The translations under genes and the position numbers were made by a program. The notes under the pieces were generated by a model that searched no databases, was not told the origin of the DNA, and saw only the letters and a program-made list of their open reading frames with translations. Below are positions 18,708 to 27,601 of a DNA stretch of 64,000 bases, one piece after another. Origin of the DNA: Sphingomonas donggukensis (GTDB lineage Bacteria; Pseudomonadota; Alphaproteobacteria; Sphingomonadales; Sphingomonadaceae); NCBI RefSeq assembly GCF_023674425.1, contig NZ_CP098401.1, forward strand, positions 1,922,001-1,986,000, written 5' to 3'. Within the stretch, counting starts at the first letter, position 1. Every line of letters begins with the position of its first letter.

Positions 18708-19666
18708 CAGTCATTCGTTCCAACGGGCATCACGATTGCCGCGCGGTCCGCACTTTCGGGACGGATGTAGATCGATGCGAGCTGGGGCAACCGCCGCTTC
18801 AACGCAGTTTCGATCCGCTCGATCAGCGCCTCTCCCTCGCCCATCGTCACCGCATCGTCGAAATCGGCGCTCACCGCGACGAAGATGCTGTCGGGCGCGG
18901 TGTGGATGGTGCGGACGTGGTTGACTGCGACGATCTGCGGAAAGCCATCGACCACGGCGCGGATCGCCGCGACAACCTCGGGGCTTGCCGCCTCGCCGAT
19001 CAGCAAGCCCATCGCCTCGCGCGCCAGCAGTACGGCAACGCCTGCGAGCACGCCGCCGATCAGCATCGACGCGATCCCGTCGATGCGCGGGTCGCCGAGT
19101 GCGTGGCTGACGTAGATACCGATCGCGGCGATGGCGAGGCCGACCAGCGCGGCGCTATCCTCGAACAGGATAGTGAACGTCGCGGGATCCTTCGACCGGC
19201 GGATCGCGGTCCACCACCCGTCGTCGCCCTTGGTCGCGCCGAATTCGCGCACCGCGACGCACCACGACACGCCTTCCATCGCGAAGGCCACCGCCAGCAC
19301 GATGTAGTTCATCGTCGGCGACCGCAGCGGCTCCGGTGCCACGTAATGCGACCAGCCTTCGAAGATCGAGACGCCCGCCCCCAGCGCGAAGATCAGGATC
19401 GCGACGACGAAGCTCCAGAAATAGATTTCGCGGCCATAGCCGAACGGGCGCTTGGCATCGGGCGGTCGATTGGCGCGGGACTGGCCGAACAGCAGCAGCA
19501 CCTGATTACCGCTGTCGACCAGCGAATGGACGCCCTCGGTCAGCATCGAGGACGAACCGGAAATCGCGGCGGCAATGAATTTTGCCACCGCGATTCCGAT
19601 GTTGGCGGCCAGCGCCGCGTAGAGGACGATGTTGGCGCGCCATGCGGTGGCGCGCAGGCTGCTCAG
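18707..19666 (-). CDS. Cation diffusion facilitator transporter, probable CTG start
   Basis: A divalent metal/proton antiporter (CDF family) that exports ions such as Zn2+ or Fe2+. Transmembrane helix 2 carries the metal site EGVHSLVDSGNQ. Another conserved stretch is FEDSAALVGLAIAAIG, and there is a C-terminal cytoplasmic domain (about 210-300). No ATG, GTG or TTG gives a complete first helix; a GTG at 19588 would delete it. Reading back, the frame is open to a CTG at 19666, preceded by AAGG and overlapping the upstream stop as CTGA. This restores LSSLRATAWRANIVLYAALA, giving 319 residues. The start assignment is inference. Confidence 0.85.
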   Translation of the reverse strand: MSSLRATAWRANIVLYAALAANIGIAVAKFIAAAISGSSSMLTEGVHSLVDSGNQVLLLFGQSRANRPPDAKRPFGYGREIYFWSFVVAILIFALGAGVSIFEGWSHYVAPEPLRSPTMNYIVLAVAFAMEGVSWCVAVREFGATKGDDGWWTAIRRSKDPATFTILFEDSAALVGLAIAAIGIYVSHALGDPRIDGIASMLIGGVLAGVAVLLAREAMGLLIGEAASPEVVAAIRAVVDGFPQIVAVNHVRTIHTAPDSIFVAVSADFDDAVTMGEGEALIERIETALKRRLPQLASIYIRPESADRAAIVMPVGTND

Positions 19667-19944
19667 TTGTCGGCCTTCAGCTTGCGCTCGGCTTCCTCGT
19701 CATAGCCCGACGACGGTGCGGGCTGGTGATTGTGGACCGGCTGGGTCGATGCGGGCGGGTCGCTCGCGTCCATCGATTCGTCGAGCGCGCGGTCGAGCCT
19801 TGCCTCCTTGCTCTCCGGGTTCTTCTCGAGCCGCGCGGCGATCGATTCGTCGTGGCCGGCGTCCTTCGCCTGGGTCGGAGCCTGCGACGGCTCGCCGGGG
19901 TTCACGCTCAGCGATTCGTCGAGCTTGTCGGACATCTCGGTCAT
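19663..19944 (-). CDS. Small acidic, disordered hypothetical protein
   Basis: A 93-residue hydrophilic protein, MTEMSDKLDESLSVNPGEP, rich in Asp, Glu, Ser and Pro with three DES(L/I/M) motifs and no hydrophobic segment. It is predicted to be intrinsically disordered. A strong GGAGAG site lies upstream of the ATG. Its stop overlaps the likely CTG start of the CDF transporter. Function unknown. Confidence 0.7.
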   Translation of the reverse strand: MTEMSDKLDESLSVNPGEPSQAPTQAKDAGHDESIAARLEKNPESKEARLDRALDESMDASDPPASTQPVHNHQPAPSSGYDEEAERKLKADN

Positions 19945-20032
19945 TCCACTCTCCTTGGGGGCATGCCCCTGGTTGCGGGAATGAAACGATCGGCTTTCGG
20001 ACGCGGTTCCAGCGGTTGGCGCGCAAATGAAA

Positions 20033-20060
20033 GGGCCCGGCGAGTTTCCCCGCCGGGCCC
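20033..20060 (-). terminator. Intrinsic terminator after the Bax-inhibitor gene
   Basis: A perfect 10-bp stem, GGGCCCGGCG paired with CGCCGGGCCC, is followed on the minus strand by CTTTCATTTG. It is positioned just after the 20089 stop codon. Confidence 0.8.
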
Positions 20061-20088
20061 GATCGGATCGACGCGCGTGCGCCGTGGT

Positions 20089-20838
20089 TCAGTCGCGGCT
20101 GCCGAGGAACGACAGCAGGAAATTGAACATGTTCACGAAGTCGAGATACAGCGACAGCGCGCCCATGATGACGGCCTTGCCCATCATGTCGGTGCCGGCG
20201 ACGTAACTGTACATGCTCTTGATGCGCTGCGTGTCGTAGGCGGTGAGCCCTGCGAACACGAGCACGCCGACCGCGCTGATGACCAGCGTCATCATCGGCG
20301 ACTGGAACCACAGGTTCAAGAGCGACGCGACCAGCAGGCCGACGACGCCCATGATCAGGAACGTGCCGAAGCCCGACAGGTCGCGCTTCGTCGTGTAGCC
20401 GTACAGGCTCAGCGACAGGAACGCCGCCGCCGTCGCGAAGAAGGTGATCGCGATCGACGGGCCGGTATAGACGAGGAAGATCGTCGACATCGACAGGCCC
20501 ATCACGCCCGCAAACGCCCAGAACAGCATCTGCAGCGTGCCCGTCGACATCTTCTGGATGCCGAAATTGAGCGCCAGGATGAACGCCAGCGGGGCGAAGA
20601 TGATGACGTATTTCAGGATGCCGCCCGACAGGAACACCGCCGCCGCGGGCGAGTTCGCTCCGCCCCAGGCGAAGGCAAGCGCGACGATGCCCGTCAGCAG
20701 CACGCCCGAGGCCATGTAATTGTAAACGGACAGCATGTAGGATCGCAGGCCCGCATCATAATCTGCCGCGCGCGCATCGGCGGCGCCACGCGGCGCAAAG
20801 CCCACGCCGTCGGTTCGGGGGTCAGACCAGTTTGCCAT
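20089..20838 (-). CDS. Bax inhibitor-1/YccA family membrane protein
   Basis: A 249-residue integral membrane protein with seven predicted helices. It begins with an approximately 30-residue soluble tail and then SYMLSVYNYMASGVLLTGIV. Family features include FAPLAFILALNFG and the C-terminal ILVLAGLTAYDTQRIKSMY-like stretch (VLVFAGLTAYDTQRIK) before the last helix. Bacterial members act as pH-sensitive calcium leak channels or modulate FtsH; the role here is not shown. The gene stands alone with AGGAG upstream and an intrinsic terminator downstream. Confidence 0.92.
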   Translation of the reverse strand: MANWSDPRTDGVGFAPRGAADARAADYDAGLRSYMLSVYNYMASGVLLTGIVALAFAWGGANSPAAAVFLSGGILKYVIIFAPLAFILALNFGIQKMSTGTLQMLFWAFAGVMGLSMSTIFLVYTGPSIAITFFATAAAFLSLSLYGYTTKRDLSGFGTFLIMGVVGLLVASLLNLWFQSPMMTLVISAVGVLVFAGLTAYDTQRIKSMYSYVAGTDMMGKAVIMGALSLYLDFVNMFNFLLSFLGSRD

Positions 20839-20960
20839 TGTTGAACAGCTCCTAAGGCCGGCGAGGTTGCCGGTTATACGCGAATATCGCCCCTGGCCGG
20901 CACGCTTTCAAGCGAAACCGGGCCGTGCCAGCCACGCAGCAATATCTGGAAACATACGCC

Positions 20961-21503
20961 ATGCCCCGCCTGTTCGTCGGCCTGCGCCCGCCCCGCCCGC
21001 TCCGCGCGATCGCCAGCGCCACGATGGCGGGCGTGGCGGGTGCGCGGTGGCAGGAGGATGCGCAGCTCCACGTCACGCTGCGCTTCATCGGCGAGGTGGA
21101 CGGTGCCCGGGCCGCGGATATCGCCGATGTGCTGGCGACGATCCGCGCGCCCGCGCTGGCGCTGGCGCTGGCGCTGTCGGGCGTCGGCCTGTTCGACCGG
21201 CGCGGGCGACCGACCGCGCTGTGGGCCGGCGTGACGGCGCGCGAGGCCGTCACCGCCTTGCACCGCAAGGTCGATGCTGTGCTGATGCGGATCGGGATCG
21301 CGCCCGATCACCGCGCCTTCCTGCCGCACATGACGCTCGCCCGGCTCAATGCTGGCAGCGGGCCGGTCGATCGCTGGATCGCCGACCACGCCGCGCTCGC
21401 CAGTGCCGAAGTGGCAATCGACGACGTCCGCCTGTTCGAAAGCAGGCTGGGAAAGGGCGGCGCGAGCTACACCACGGTCGCACGCTACCCGTTCGCTCCC
21501 TAA
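20961..21503 (+). CDS. thpR: RNA 2',3'-cyclic phosphodiesterase (2'-5' RNA ligase family)
   Basis: A 180-residue 2H-phosphoesterase that opens 2',3'-cyclic phosphate ends of RNA. It starts MPRLFVGLRPP, and the two catalytic HxT motifs are HVTLRFIGEV (about residue 43) and HMTLARL (about residue 124). The length matches ThpR. ATG 20961 is preferred over 20925 because the family begins at RLFVGL. Confidence 0.92.
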   Translation: MPRLFVGLRPPRPLRAIASATMAGVAGARWQEDAQLHVTLRFIGEVDGARAADIADVLATIRAPALALALALSGVGLFDRRGRPTALWAGVTAREAVTALHRKVDAVLMRIGIAPDHRAFLPHMTLARLNAGSGPVDRWIADHAALASAEVAIDDVRLFESRLGKGGASYTTVARYPFAP

Positions 21504-21514
21504 CCGTCCGCTCT

Positions 21515-22078
21515 CTAGGCGGCGACGAATACGCCGCAGGCGATGCGCCCGCCCGAATTGCCCGACGGATCGGTCTTCAGATCGTCCGCCGCCGCATGCA
21601 CCACGAACGCGGCGCCATCGGCATCGAGCAGCCCGGCCATCGTACCCGCCGGCAGCATCATGGTCAGCGTCCCGCGGCCATCGGCGCCGACAACCAGATT
21701 GGGCAGGTCGCCGGCGTGCGGGCCCATCGGGTTCTCGCTGCCATGCATCTTGCCCATCGGGTTCCAGTGCCCGCCCGCCGTCGCGAAGTCGGGCGCGTCG
21801 CAGCGTCCGACGGTGTGGACGTGGACGCCGTGCGTGCCGGGCGGCATGCCGGTCCCGGAAACGGCGATGCGAATGCTACCGCCCGCTTCGCTCGCCGTGG
21901 CCCGCCCGACCGTCGCGCCGGCAGCCGTCTTCAGGATCGCCTCCGCACCTCCGGTCCTGACGGGCGCGTCCATCGTCGCGGCGGGGGGATTGGGATCGGT
22001 GCCGCTCATCGTGCAGGCTGCGAGTGCGCCGGCCGACAGCGTCGCAAGCGCGATCGGTTTCGCCGTACGATAGATCAT
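21515..22078 (-). CDS. sodC: Cu/Zn superoxide dismutase, lipoprotein form
   Basis: A 187-residue periplasmic superoxide dismutase. The leader MIYRTAKPIALATLSAGALA ends at the lipobox LAAC (Cys22), so it is membrane-tethered. Metal ligands appear in HGVHVHTVGRCD, GGHWNPMGKMHG and HAGDLPNL, and AFVVHAAADD supplies the last copper histidine. The disulfide cysteines are in GRCDAP and RIACGVF. It removes superoxide outside the cytoplasm. Confidence 0.93.
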   Translation of the reverse strand: MIYRTAKPIALATLSAGALAACTMSGTDPNPPAATMDAPVRTGGAEAILKTAAGATVGRATASEAGGSIRIAVSGTGMPPGTHGVHVHTVGRCDAPDFATAGGHWNPMGKMHGSENPMGPHAGDLPNLVVGADGRGTLTMMLPAGTMAGLLDADGAAFVVHAAADDLKTDPSGNSGGRIACGVFVAA

Positions 22079-22181
22079 GTCCGCTTTACCCTCATGTCCG
22101 TGGATGCCCGGCCAATGATCGGCGGCACGTGCGGGTTCCCTAAGGACGGTTCCGGATGCCCGGTGCGGGCCGGCAGGGCAT

Positions 22182-22215
22182 AAAAAAGCCCCGGCGCGGG
22201 TCCGCGCCGAGGCTT
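22182..22215 (-). terminator. Strong intrinsic terminator behind the 30-codon gene
   Basis: Arms 22186-22199 and 22202-22215 pair over about 14 bases with a single mismatch (AAGCC-CGGCGCGG against its complement). They are followed on the minus strand by T6 (22182-22187). It ends a leftward transcript 20 bases after the small gene's stop. Confidence 0.85.
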
Positions 22216-22235
22216 ATTAAAACCAGAAACGAACG

Positions 22236-22328
22236 TTAACCGTTCGAGCCGGTGTTTCCGTCGCCGCCTTCCCACTGACCGGTACCAACCCAGTCCCAGA
22301 AGCCGCGGACGGGACGCTGATTCTTCAT
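22236..22328 (-). CDS. Unrecognised 30-residue small protein
   Basis: A short open frame that begins ATG at 22328 and ends TAA at 22236. The product starts MKNQRPVRGFWDWVGTGQW and ends EGGDGNTGSNG: a basic head, three tryptophans in the middle, and a Gly/Asn-rich tail. AGGGGAG lies nine bases upstream, a nearly ideal ribosome-binding site, and a strong terminator follows. Codon use looks like neighbouring genes. These signals argue it is translated. It lies downstream of, and on the same strand as, the CHASE2-EAL gene. There is no membrane helix or known peptide family; it might be a signalling or regulatory peptide (speculation). Confidence 0.65.
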   Translation of the reverse strand: MKNQRPVRGFWDWVGTGQWEGGDGNTGSNG

Positions 22329-22383
22329 AGTCTCTGCTCCCCTGTGTCCAGGACGCACCGCCGCAGGACGATACGTAAGGAGC

Positions 22384-22412
22384 CGTGTACCGAAACTGGA
22401 AAGTCTTTACAA
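22384..22412 (-). promoter_or_regulatory. Possible promoter of the 30-codon gene
   Basis: On the minus strand TTGTAA (22407-22412) and TACACG (22384-22389) are separated by 17 bases. Each is only a partial match to the sigma-70 consensus. Placement about 55 bases before the small gene's start is reasonable. Confidence 0.3.
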
Positions 22413-22425
22413 GTTCGTAACCATT

Positions 22426-24783
22426 TCAGGCCGCTGCGGCGTGGGTACGATCGGCGATAAGACGGACGAGTTGCGCCACTTTCATGGGTCGCCCGATCAG
22501 GTAGCCCTGGATGCGATCGCACCCCAGTTTGACTAGCTCGGCAAGGATTTCGTCGGTCTCGACACCCTCGGCGACGACGATGCGGCCAAGGGAATGCGCC
22601 AGTTCTATGGTCGATCGCACCATCAGCCGGTCGCTGGCGTTACGATCGAGCAAGTTGACGAAGCTCTTGTCGATCTTGACCTCGGTCGCCGGAATTTTCT
22701 TGAAATATTCGAGCGTCGAAAAGCCCGTCCCGTAGTCGTCGATCGACACGTTGATGCCCACCGATCCGATCTCTTCCAGCGTCCGGATCGACGCGCGACC
22801 GCTTGTCATCGCTGCCGATTCGGTCACTTCCAGCGTGAGTCGTTCGGGTGGCAGGCGCGATTCGTCGAGCAGGCGGCGCACGGTGCCGATCAGTCCCGGC
22901 TTTTCCAGCAGGCGGGCGGAGATGTTGACCGCGATGTCGAACGTCTCGCCGCGCGCGGCAAAGCTGGCGGCGGTCTTGATCGCGTCGGACAGGACGAATT
23001 CGGTCAGCTTGTCGATGCGGTTGCCCTGCTCGGCGGCCAGCACGAATTCCATCGGGCTCACCTCGCCCTTCTCGGGATGCGACCAGCGCACCAGGGCTTC
23101 GGCCCCGCTGATGCGGCCGCTCGCGACGTCGAGCTGGGGCTGATACGCGACCCACACTTCGCCGCTGTCGATCGCGGCATCGAGGCGTCCGAGCAGCGAC
23201 AGTTTCCACTCCGCATCGGCGAGCTTCGCCGGATCATAGGCCTTCCACCGCAGATTCTCGGCGGCTGCCTCGTCGGCGGCGACCAGTGCCGCACCGATGC
23301 GGTTGGCGAGATCGCGGTCGGCGATCGTGTCGGTGCCGAAGGTGACCGACAGGTCGATCGGTCGCCCATTAACCAGCGCCGGGCTACGGAACAGAGCATG
23401 AAGTGCGTCGAGCTGGTCCGGTCCCGCCACCTCGGGGGACGTCGCCCACACGAAGATGCCCTCGTCGCCCTGATAGATGCGCGCGCCGCGCGCGCCGAGC
23501 GCCAGGCGCGCGGCGATCTGATCGACGAGCGAGCGTTCACCCTCGCTCGGCAGCGACGAGCTGATCTCGGCGAAGTTCCGCACCCGCGCCGCCACCAGCA
23601 CGCAGTCACCGGCGGCGGTTTCGCCGCGCAACGCATTCAGATTGGGAAGACCGGAGACAGCATTGATGTTGCCGCGCGCTTTGTAAGACCGGCGGAAGTT
23701 CGCCCAAGCGCCACTGATCGCCGAAACCGCGATCAGGATAAGTGCCGGCATTACGTCCATGAATATGTGACGCGTTTCGGCGAAAAATGGGAGAACCGTG
23801 GCTCCGAATACCGCTAGCACGAGTGCCGTACGGCGAATCCAAATATTTGCTGCGAACAAATTAATTGCAGACAAGGTCAACGCGATGATGAATGGGATGA
23901 ACCATCCTACATTTATCGGCCGACCGCGCTTCAACGTTTCGGCGCCGAGCACGTTGAGGTATCCGCCGTTGACGAGTCCACTTCCGGGGACGAAATAGAT
24001 ATCACCGATGTCACGGCTCGCAACCGCGATCAAAACATCCTTGCCGGCAAATACCGACATATCGATATCTTTCGCGATCACATCCGCTGCACTGACAGTC
24101 TTTATGGCTTTGAGATCGATCGCATAGTCTAGCGGAAACGTCGTTCCGACCGCACCGTCTGCGCCGGCGAGCGCCGCGGCCATCGAAGGTACGACGTCGC
24201 CGTGGTAACGGGCTGCGTACGGAAGTTGACGTACCGAGGCCATCACGGAGTAGTTCATCGCCACGCTGACGATGTTTGCGTGTTTGCTGAATTCGGCGCG
24301 TGGAGTCTTGGGGCGCAACACGCCCGTTGCCCGGTCATAGGTCGTACCGGCAGCCAACCAGACATTGCCGGCTTTTTCTATCGCCGCGGCAAAACGGCGA
24401 TCCTCAGCCTTCGTCGCGCCCGGACTATGAAAGAAGATGTCGAACACAATGTGACGCGCGCCGGCCGCCTTCAACCGATTGATCAGCGCCGTATGGCGGT
24501 CCCTTGACCACGGCCAAGTGCCGAGACGTTCAACACTGCGGTCATCGATCCCGACGACCACGATCTCACCCGACGGAACCTGCTTGCGTGCCATATTGCG
24601 CGCCATGCGCATGTAGTCGTCGACCGGCTGCCCAAGCCCCAGCAGTCCGGTGACCAGCGCCGCGAGCGTCGCCCAGCCGAAAATCTTAGCGAGGCTGCGC
24701 CGGCGTCCACCACGCGATTCGCCGCCGCGCGACTCGGCGCGCGCGCCGTCGCTCGGGCGCGCATCTGGGCGGGGCGGCAGCAT
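22426..24783 (-). CDS. CHASE2 sensor with degenerate GGDEF and intact EAL domain (c-di-GMP phosphodiesterase)
   Basis: A 785-residue membrane protein. After a basic tail and first helix (about 30-52) comes a periplasmic CHASE2 sensor (about 55-300, with VVVGIDDRSVERLGTWPW). Three C-terminal membrane helices (about 305-370) follow. A GGDEF domain has its signature degraded to YQGDEGIFV, so cyclase activity is unlikely. The EAL domain (about 540-780) keeps its catalytic residues in EALVRW, NISARLL, EVTES, SIDDYGTGFS, KIDKSFV and EGVET. Predicted role: hydrolysis of c-di-GMP in response to an external signal. ATG 24783 with AAGGGGG upstream is preferred to GTG 24789. Confidence 0.9.
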   Translation of the reverse strand: MLPPRPDARPSDGARAESRGGESRGGRRRSLAKIFGWATLAALVTGLLGLGQPVDDYMRMARNMARKQVPSGEIVVVGIDDRSVERLGTWPWSRDRHTALINRLKAAGARHIVFDIFFHSPGATKAEDRRFAAAIEKAGNVWLAAGTTYDRATGVLRPKTPRAEFSKHANIVSVAMNYSVMASVRQLPYAARYHGDVVPSMAAALAGADGAVGTTFPLDYAIDLKAIKTVSAADVIAKDIDMSVFAGKDVLIAVASRDIGDIYFVPGSGLVNGGYLNVLGAETLKRGRPINVGWFIPFIIALTLSAINLFAANIWIRRTALVLAVFGATVLPFFAETRHIFMDVMPALILIAVSAISGAWANFRRSYKARGNINAVSGLPNLNALRGETAAGDCVLVAARVRNFAEISSSLPSEGERSLVDQIAARLALGARGARIYQGDEGIFVWATSPEVAGPDQLDALHALFRSPALVNGRPIDLSVTFGTDTIADRDLANRIGAALVAADEAAAENLRWKAYDPAKLADAEWKLSLLGRLDAAIDSGEVWVAYQPQLDVASGRISGAEALVRWSHPEKGEVSPMEFVLAAEQGNRIDKLTEFVLSDAIKTAASFAARGETFDIAVNISARLLEKPGLIGTVRRLLDESRLPPERLTLEVTESAAMTSGRASIRTLEEIGSVGINVSIDDYGTGFSTLEYFKKIPATEVKIDKSFVNLLDRNASDRLMVRSTIELAHSLGRIVVAEGVETDEILAELVKLGCDRIQGYLIGRPMKVAQLVRLIADRTHAAAA

Positions 24784-24823
24784 GGTCACCCCCTTGCGGT
24801 ACGCGATGTTGGTTAACGAAGTG

Positions 24824-27430
24824 TCAGGATTGCGCCGATGACACCGTTTTCAGCCGGTACAGCGCGTCGAGCGCATCGCGCGGGCTGAGCGCATCCACGT
24901 CGATCGCATCGAGCGCATCGCGCAAGGGATCGGTCGCCGCCGCGTCCTCGACCTGCATCGCGGCGAACAACGGGAGGTCGTCGAGCCCCGCGGCGATCCC
25001 GCCGGTCTTCGCGCGCCCGGCCTCCAGCTTGTCGAGCACCGATTTCGCGCGCTTGATCGTCAGCGGCGGCAGCCCTGCGAGCCGCGCGACGGCCAGCCCG
25101 TAGCTGCGATCCGCCGGCCCCTCCGCCACCTCGTGCAGCAGCACCAGTTCGCCCTTCCATTCGCGCGCGCGGACGTTGTGCAGCGACAATGCGTCGCAGC
25201 GTTCGGCCAGCCGCGTCAGCTCGTGATAATGCGTCGCGAACAGGCAGCGGCAGCGGTTGTCGTCGTGGATCGCTTCGACCACCGCCCAGGCGATGGCGAG
25301 GCCGTCGTAGGTCGAGGTGCCGCGCCCGACCTCGTCCAGGATCACGAACGACCGCGGTGTCGCCTGTGCCAGGATTGCCGCCGTTTCGACCATCTCGACC
25401 ATGAAGGTCGAGCGCCCGCGCGCGAGATTGTCGGACGCGCCGACCCGGCTGAACAGGCGATCGACCAGCCCCAGCGTCGCCGATGTCGCCGGCACGAAGC
25501 TGCCCGCCTGCGCCAGCACCGCTATCAGCGCATTCTGGCGCAGGAAGGTCGACTTGCCGCCCATGTTCGGGCCGGTGACGAGCCACAGCCGCGAGCTTTC
25601 GGACAGCGTGCAGTCGTTGGCGACGAACCTCCCGCCGCCACGCGCGACCGCGGCCTCGACCACCGGGTGGCGTCCACCGATGACCTCGAAACAGGCATGA
25701 TCGACCAGCGTGGGGCGTGCCCAGCCGCCCTCCGCCGCGCGCTCGGCCAGCGCGGCGGCCACGTCGATGCGGGCGAGCGCGTCGGCGGTGTCGGCGATCG
25801 CCTCGCGCATGCCCAGCGCCCGCGCGGTCAGTTCCTCGAGATGCGCGGCCTCGGCGGCGAGCGCATGGGCGCCGGCCTGCGACACCTTCACCGCGACCTC
25901 ATGCAGCTCGGGCGCGTTGAAGCGGACGACGCCGGCCAAGGTCTGGCGGTGGGTGAAGCCGCTGTCCGCCGCCATCAGCGCGTCCGCAGCGCGAGCCGGC
26001 ACCTCGATATGATAGCCGAGCACGCCATTGTGGCGGATCTTGAGAGCCGTGGTGCCGGTGCGGGTGCGGTATTCCGCCTCCAGGGCGGCGATGGCGCGGC
26101 GCCCACCGGCCCCGGCATCGCGCAAATCGTCGAGCGCGGCGTCATACCCCTCCGCGACATAACCGCCTTGCGCTGCATCGATCGGCGGCGACGGAACGAG
26201 CGCGCGGGTCAGCAGGTCGATCAGTTCGCCATGACCGCGCAGCCGCGGCGCAGTGTCGGTCAGCAGCGGCGGCGCGTCCTGCAACCGCCCGAGCGTCTCG
26301 CCCAGCCGCCACGCGCCGTCGAGCCCGTCGCGCAGCTGGCCGAGGTCGCGCGGCGACCCCCGCCCCGCCGCGATCCGCCCGATCGCGCGCCCGATATCGG
26401 GCAGCGCGCGCAGGGCGGCGCGCACGCGCTCGCGCAGACCGGCATCGTCGTGAAAATGCGCGACCAGCGCCAGTCGCGCCTCGATCGCGGCGACCTCCAT
26501 CAGCGGCGCCGACAGGTCGGCGGCGAGCGCGCGTGCCCCCGCCCCCGTCACCGTGCGATCGACCGCGTCGAGCAGCGATCCCGCCCGCCCGCCCCCTTGC
26601 GCGACGCAGATCTCAAGGCTCTCGCGCGTCGCTGCGTCGATCGCCATCGCGCGGTCAGAGCGGGTGACCGCCGGCGGGCGCAGGAACGGCAGCGCCCCCT
26701 TGGCGGTGTGGTCGAGATACGCGATCAGCCCGCCCGCCGCCGCCAGCCCGGCGCGACCGATCGTGCCGTAACCGTCGAGCGTGGCGACGCCGTGCAGCCG
26801 CTTCAGCCGGTCCTCACCCCGCGCACTGTCGAAATCGGCACGCGGGCGCAGCGTCGTCGCCTCGGTGAGCGTGCTGCCCTCCGCCGCGACCACTTCGGCC
26901 GCGGCGAAGCGCGCAAGTTCGGCGGACAGCGCGCCGGCGGCGACCTCGACGATCTCGAACCGCCCGGTCGAAACATCGGCAGCGGCGATCGCAACCCCGC
27001 CTGCCGCCTCGCCCACCGCCACGCACCAGTTGGCGGTGCGCGCGTCGAGCAAGGCCTCCTCGGTCAGTGTGCCGGCGGTGACGACGCGGACGATCGCGCG
27101 ATCGACCAGCGCCTTCGACCCGCGTGCCTTGCGCGCCGCCTCCGGGCTTTCGGTCTGTTCGGCGATGGCGACGCGGTGCCCGGCCTTGATCAGCCGCTGG
27201 AGATAGCCGGTCGCGGCATGCACCGGCACGCCGCACATCGGGATCTTCGCCCCCTCATGCTCGCCGCGCGCGGTCAGCGCGATATCGAGCACGCCGCTCG
27301 CGATCTTCGCATCGTCGAAGAACAGCTCGAAGAAATCGCCCATTCGGTAGAACAACAGGCAATCCTGTGCGTCGGCCTTCAGCTTGAGATACTGCGCCAT
27401 CATCGGGGTGGGAGCGGAAGCGTCGGCCAT
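24824..27430 (-). CDS. mutS: DNA mismatch repair protein MutS
   Basis: An 868-residue ATPase that recognises base mismatches and recruits MutL. The mismatch-binding domain begins MMAQYLKLKADAQDCLLFYRMGDFFELF, carrying the Phe-x-Glu mismatch wedge found near residue 30 (in FFELFFDD). Walker A is GPNMGGKSTFLRQ near 605, Walker B with DEVGRGTSTYDG follows, then the ATHYHELT motif. Normal MutS length. The gene is monocistronic, divergent from maeB. Confidence 0.97.
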   Translation of the reverse strand: MADASAPTPMMAQYLKLKADAQDCLLFYRMGDFFELFFDDAKIASGVLDIALTARGEHEGAKIPMCGVPVHAATGYLQRLIKAGHRVAIAEQTESPEAARKARGSKALVDRAIVRVVTAGTLTEEALLDARTANWCVAVGEAAGGVAIAAADVSTGRFEIVEVAAGALSAELARFAAAEVVAAEGSTLTEATTLRPRADFDSARGEDRLKRLHGVATLDGYGTIGRAGLAAAGGLIAYLDHTAKGALPFLRPPAVTRSDRAMAIDAATRESLEICVAQGGGRAGSLLDAVDRTVTGAGARALAADLSAPLMEVAAIEARLALVAHFHDDAGLRERVRAALRALPDIGRAIGRIAAGRGSPRDLGQLRDGLDGAWRLGETLGRLQDAPPLLTDTAPRLRGHGELIDLLTRALVPSPPIDAAQGGYVAEGYDAALDDLRDAGAGGRRAIAALEAEYRTRTGTTALKIRHNGVLGYHIEVPARAADALMAADSGFTHRQTLAGVVRFNAPELHEVAVKVSQAGAHALAAEAAHLEELTARALGMREAIADTADALARIDVAAALAERAAEGGWARPTLVDHACFEVIGGRHPVVEAAVARGGGRFVANDCTLSESSRLWLVTGPNMGGKSTFLRQNALIAVLAQAGSFVPATSATLGLVDRLFSRVGASDNLARGRSTFMVEMVETAAILAQATPRSFVILDEVGRGTSTYDGLAIAWAVVEAIHDDNRCRCLFATHYHELTRLAERCDALSLHNVRAREWKGELVLLHEVAEGPADRSYGLAVARLAGLPPLTIKRAKSVLDKLEAGRAKTGGIAAGLDDLPLFAAMQVEDAAATDPLRDALDAIDVDALSPRDALDALYRLKTVSSAQS

Positions 27431-27601
27431 GCCCGCCCCGCCTAGCCGAGCGCCCGCGCGGGGTGAAGGGGTCGGGCGTGTGCGGATCGCCGCACAGTCC
27501 CGCCGCGGTCGATGGCACCGCTGCCGCCTGCCCTAGCGTCACCCCCGGTTCCCTTATCGCGCCCGCGCCCTTAAGACGGGGGCGATCACGAGAGGGTGCG
27601 C

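Noticed and set aside
18707..19588. CDF transporter starting at the GTG at 19588
   Set aside because: That start removes most of the first transmembrane helix; the frame is open upstream to a CTG with a ribosome-binding site.
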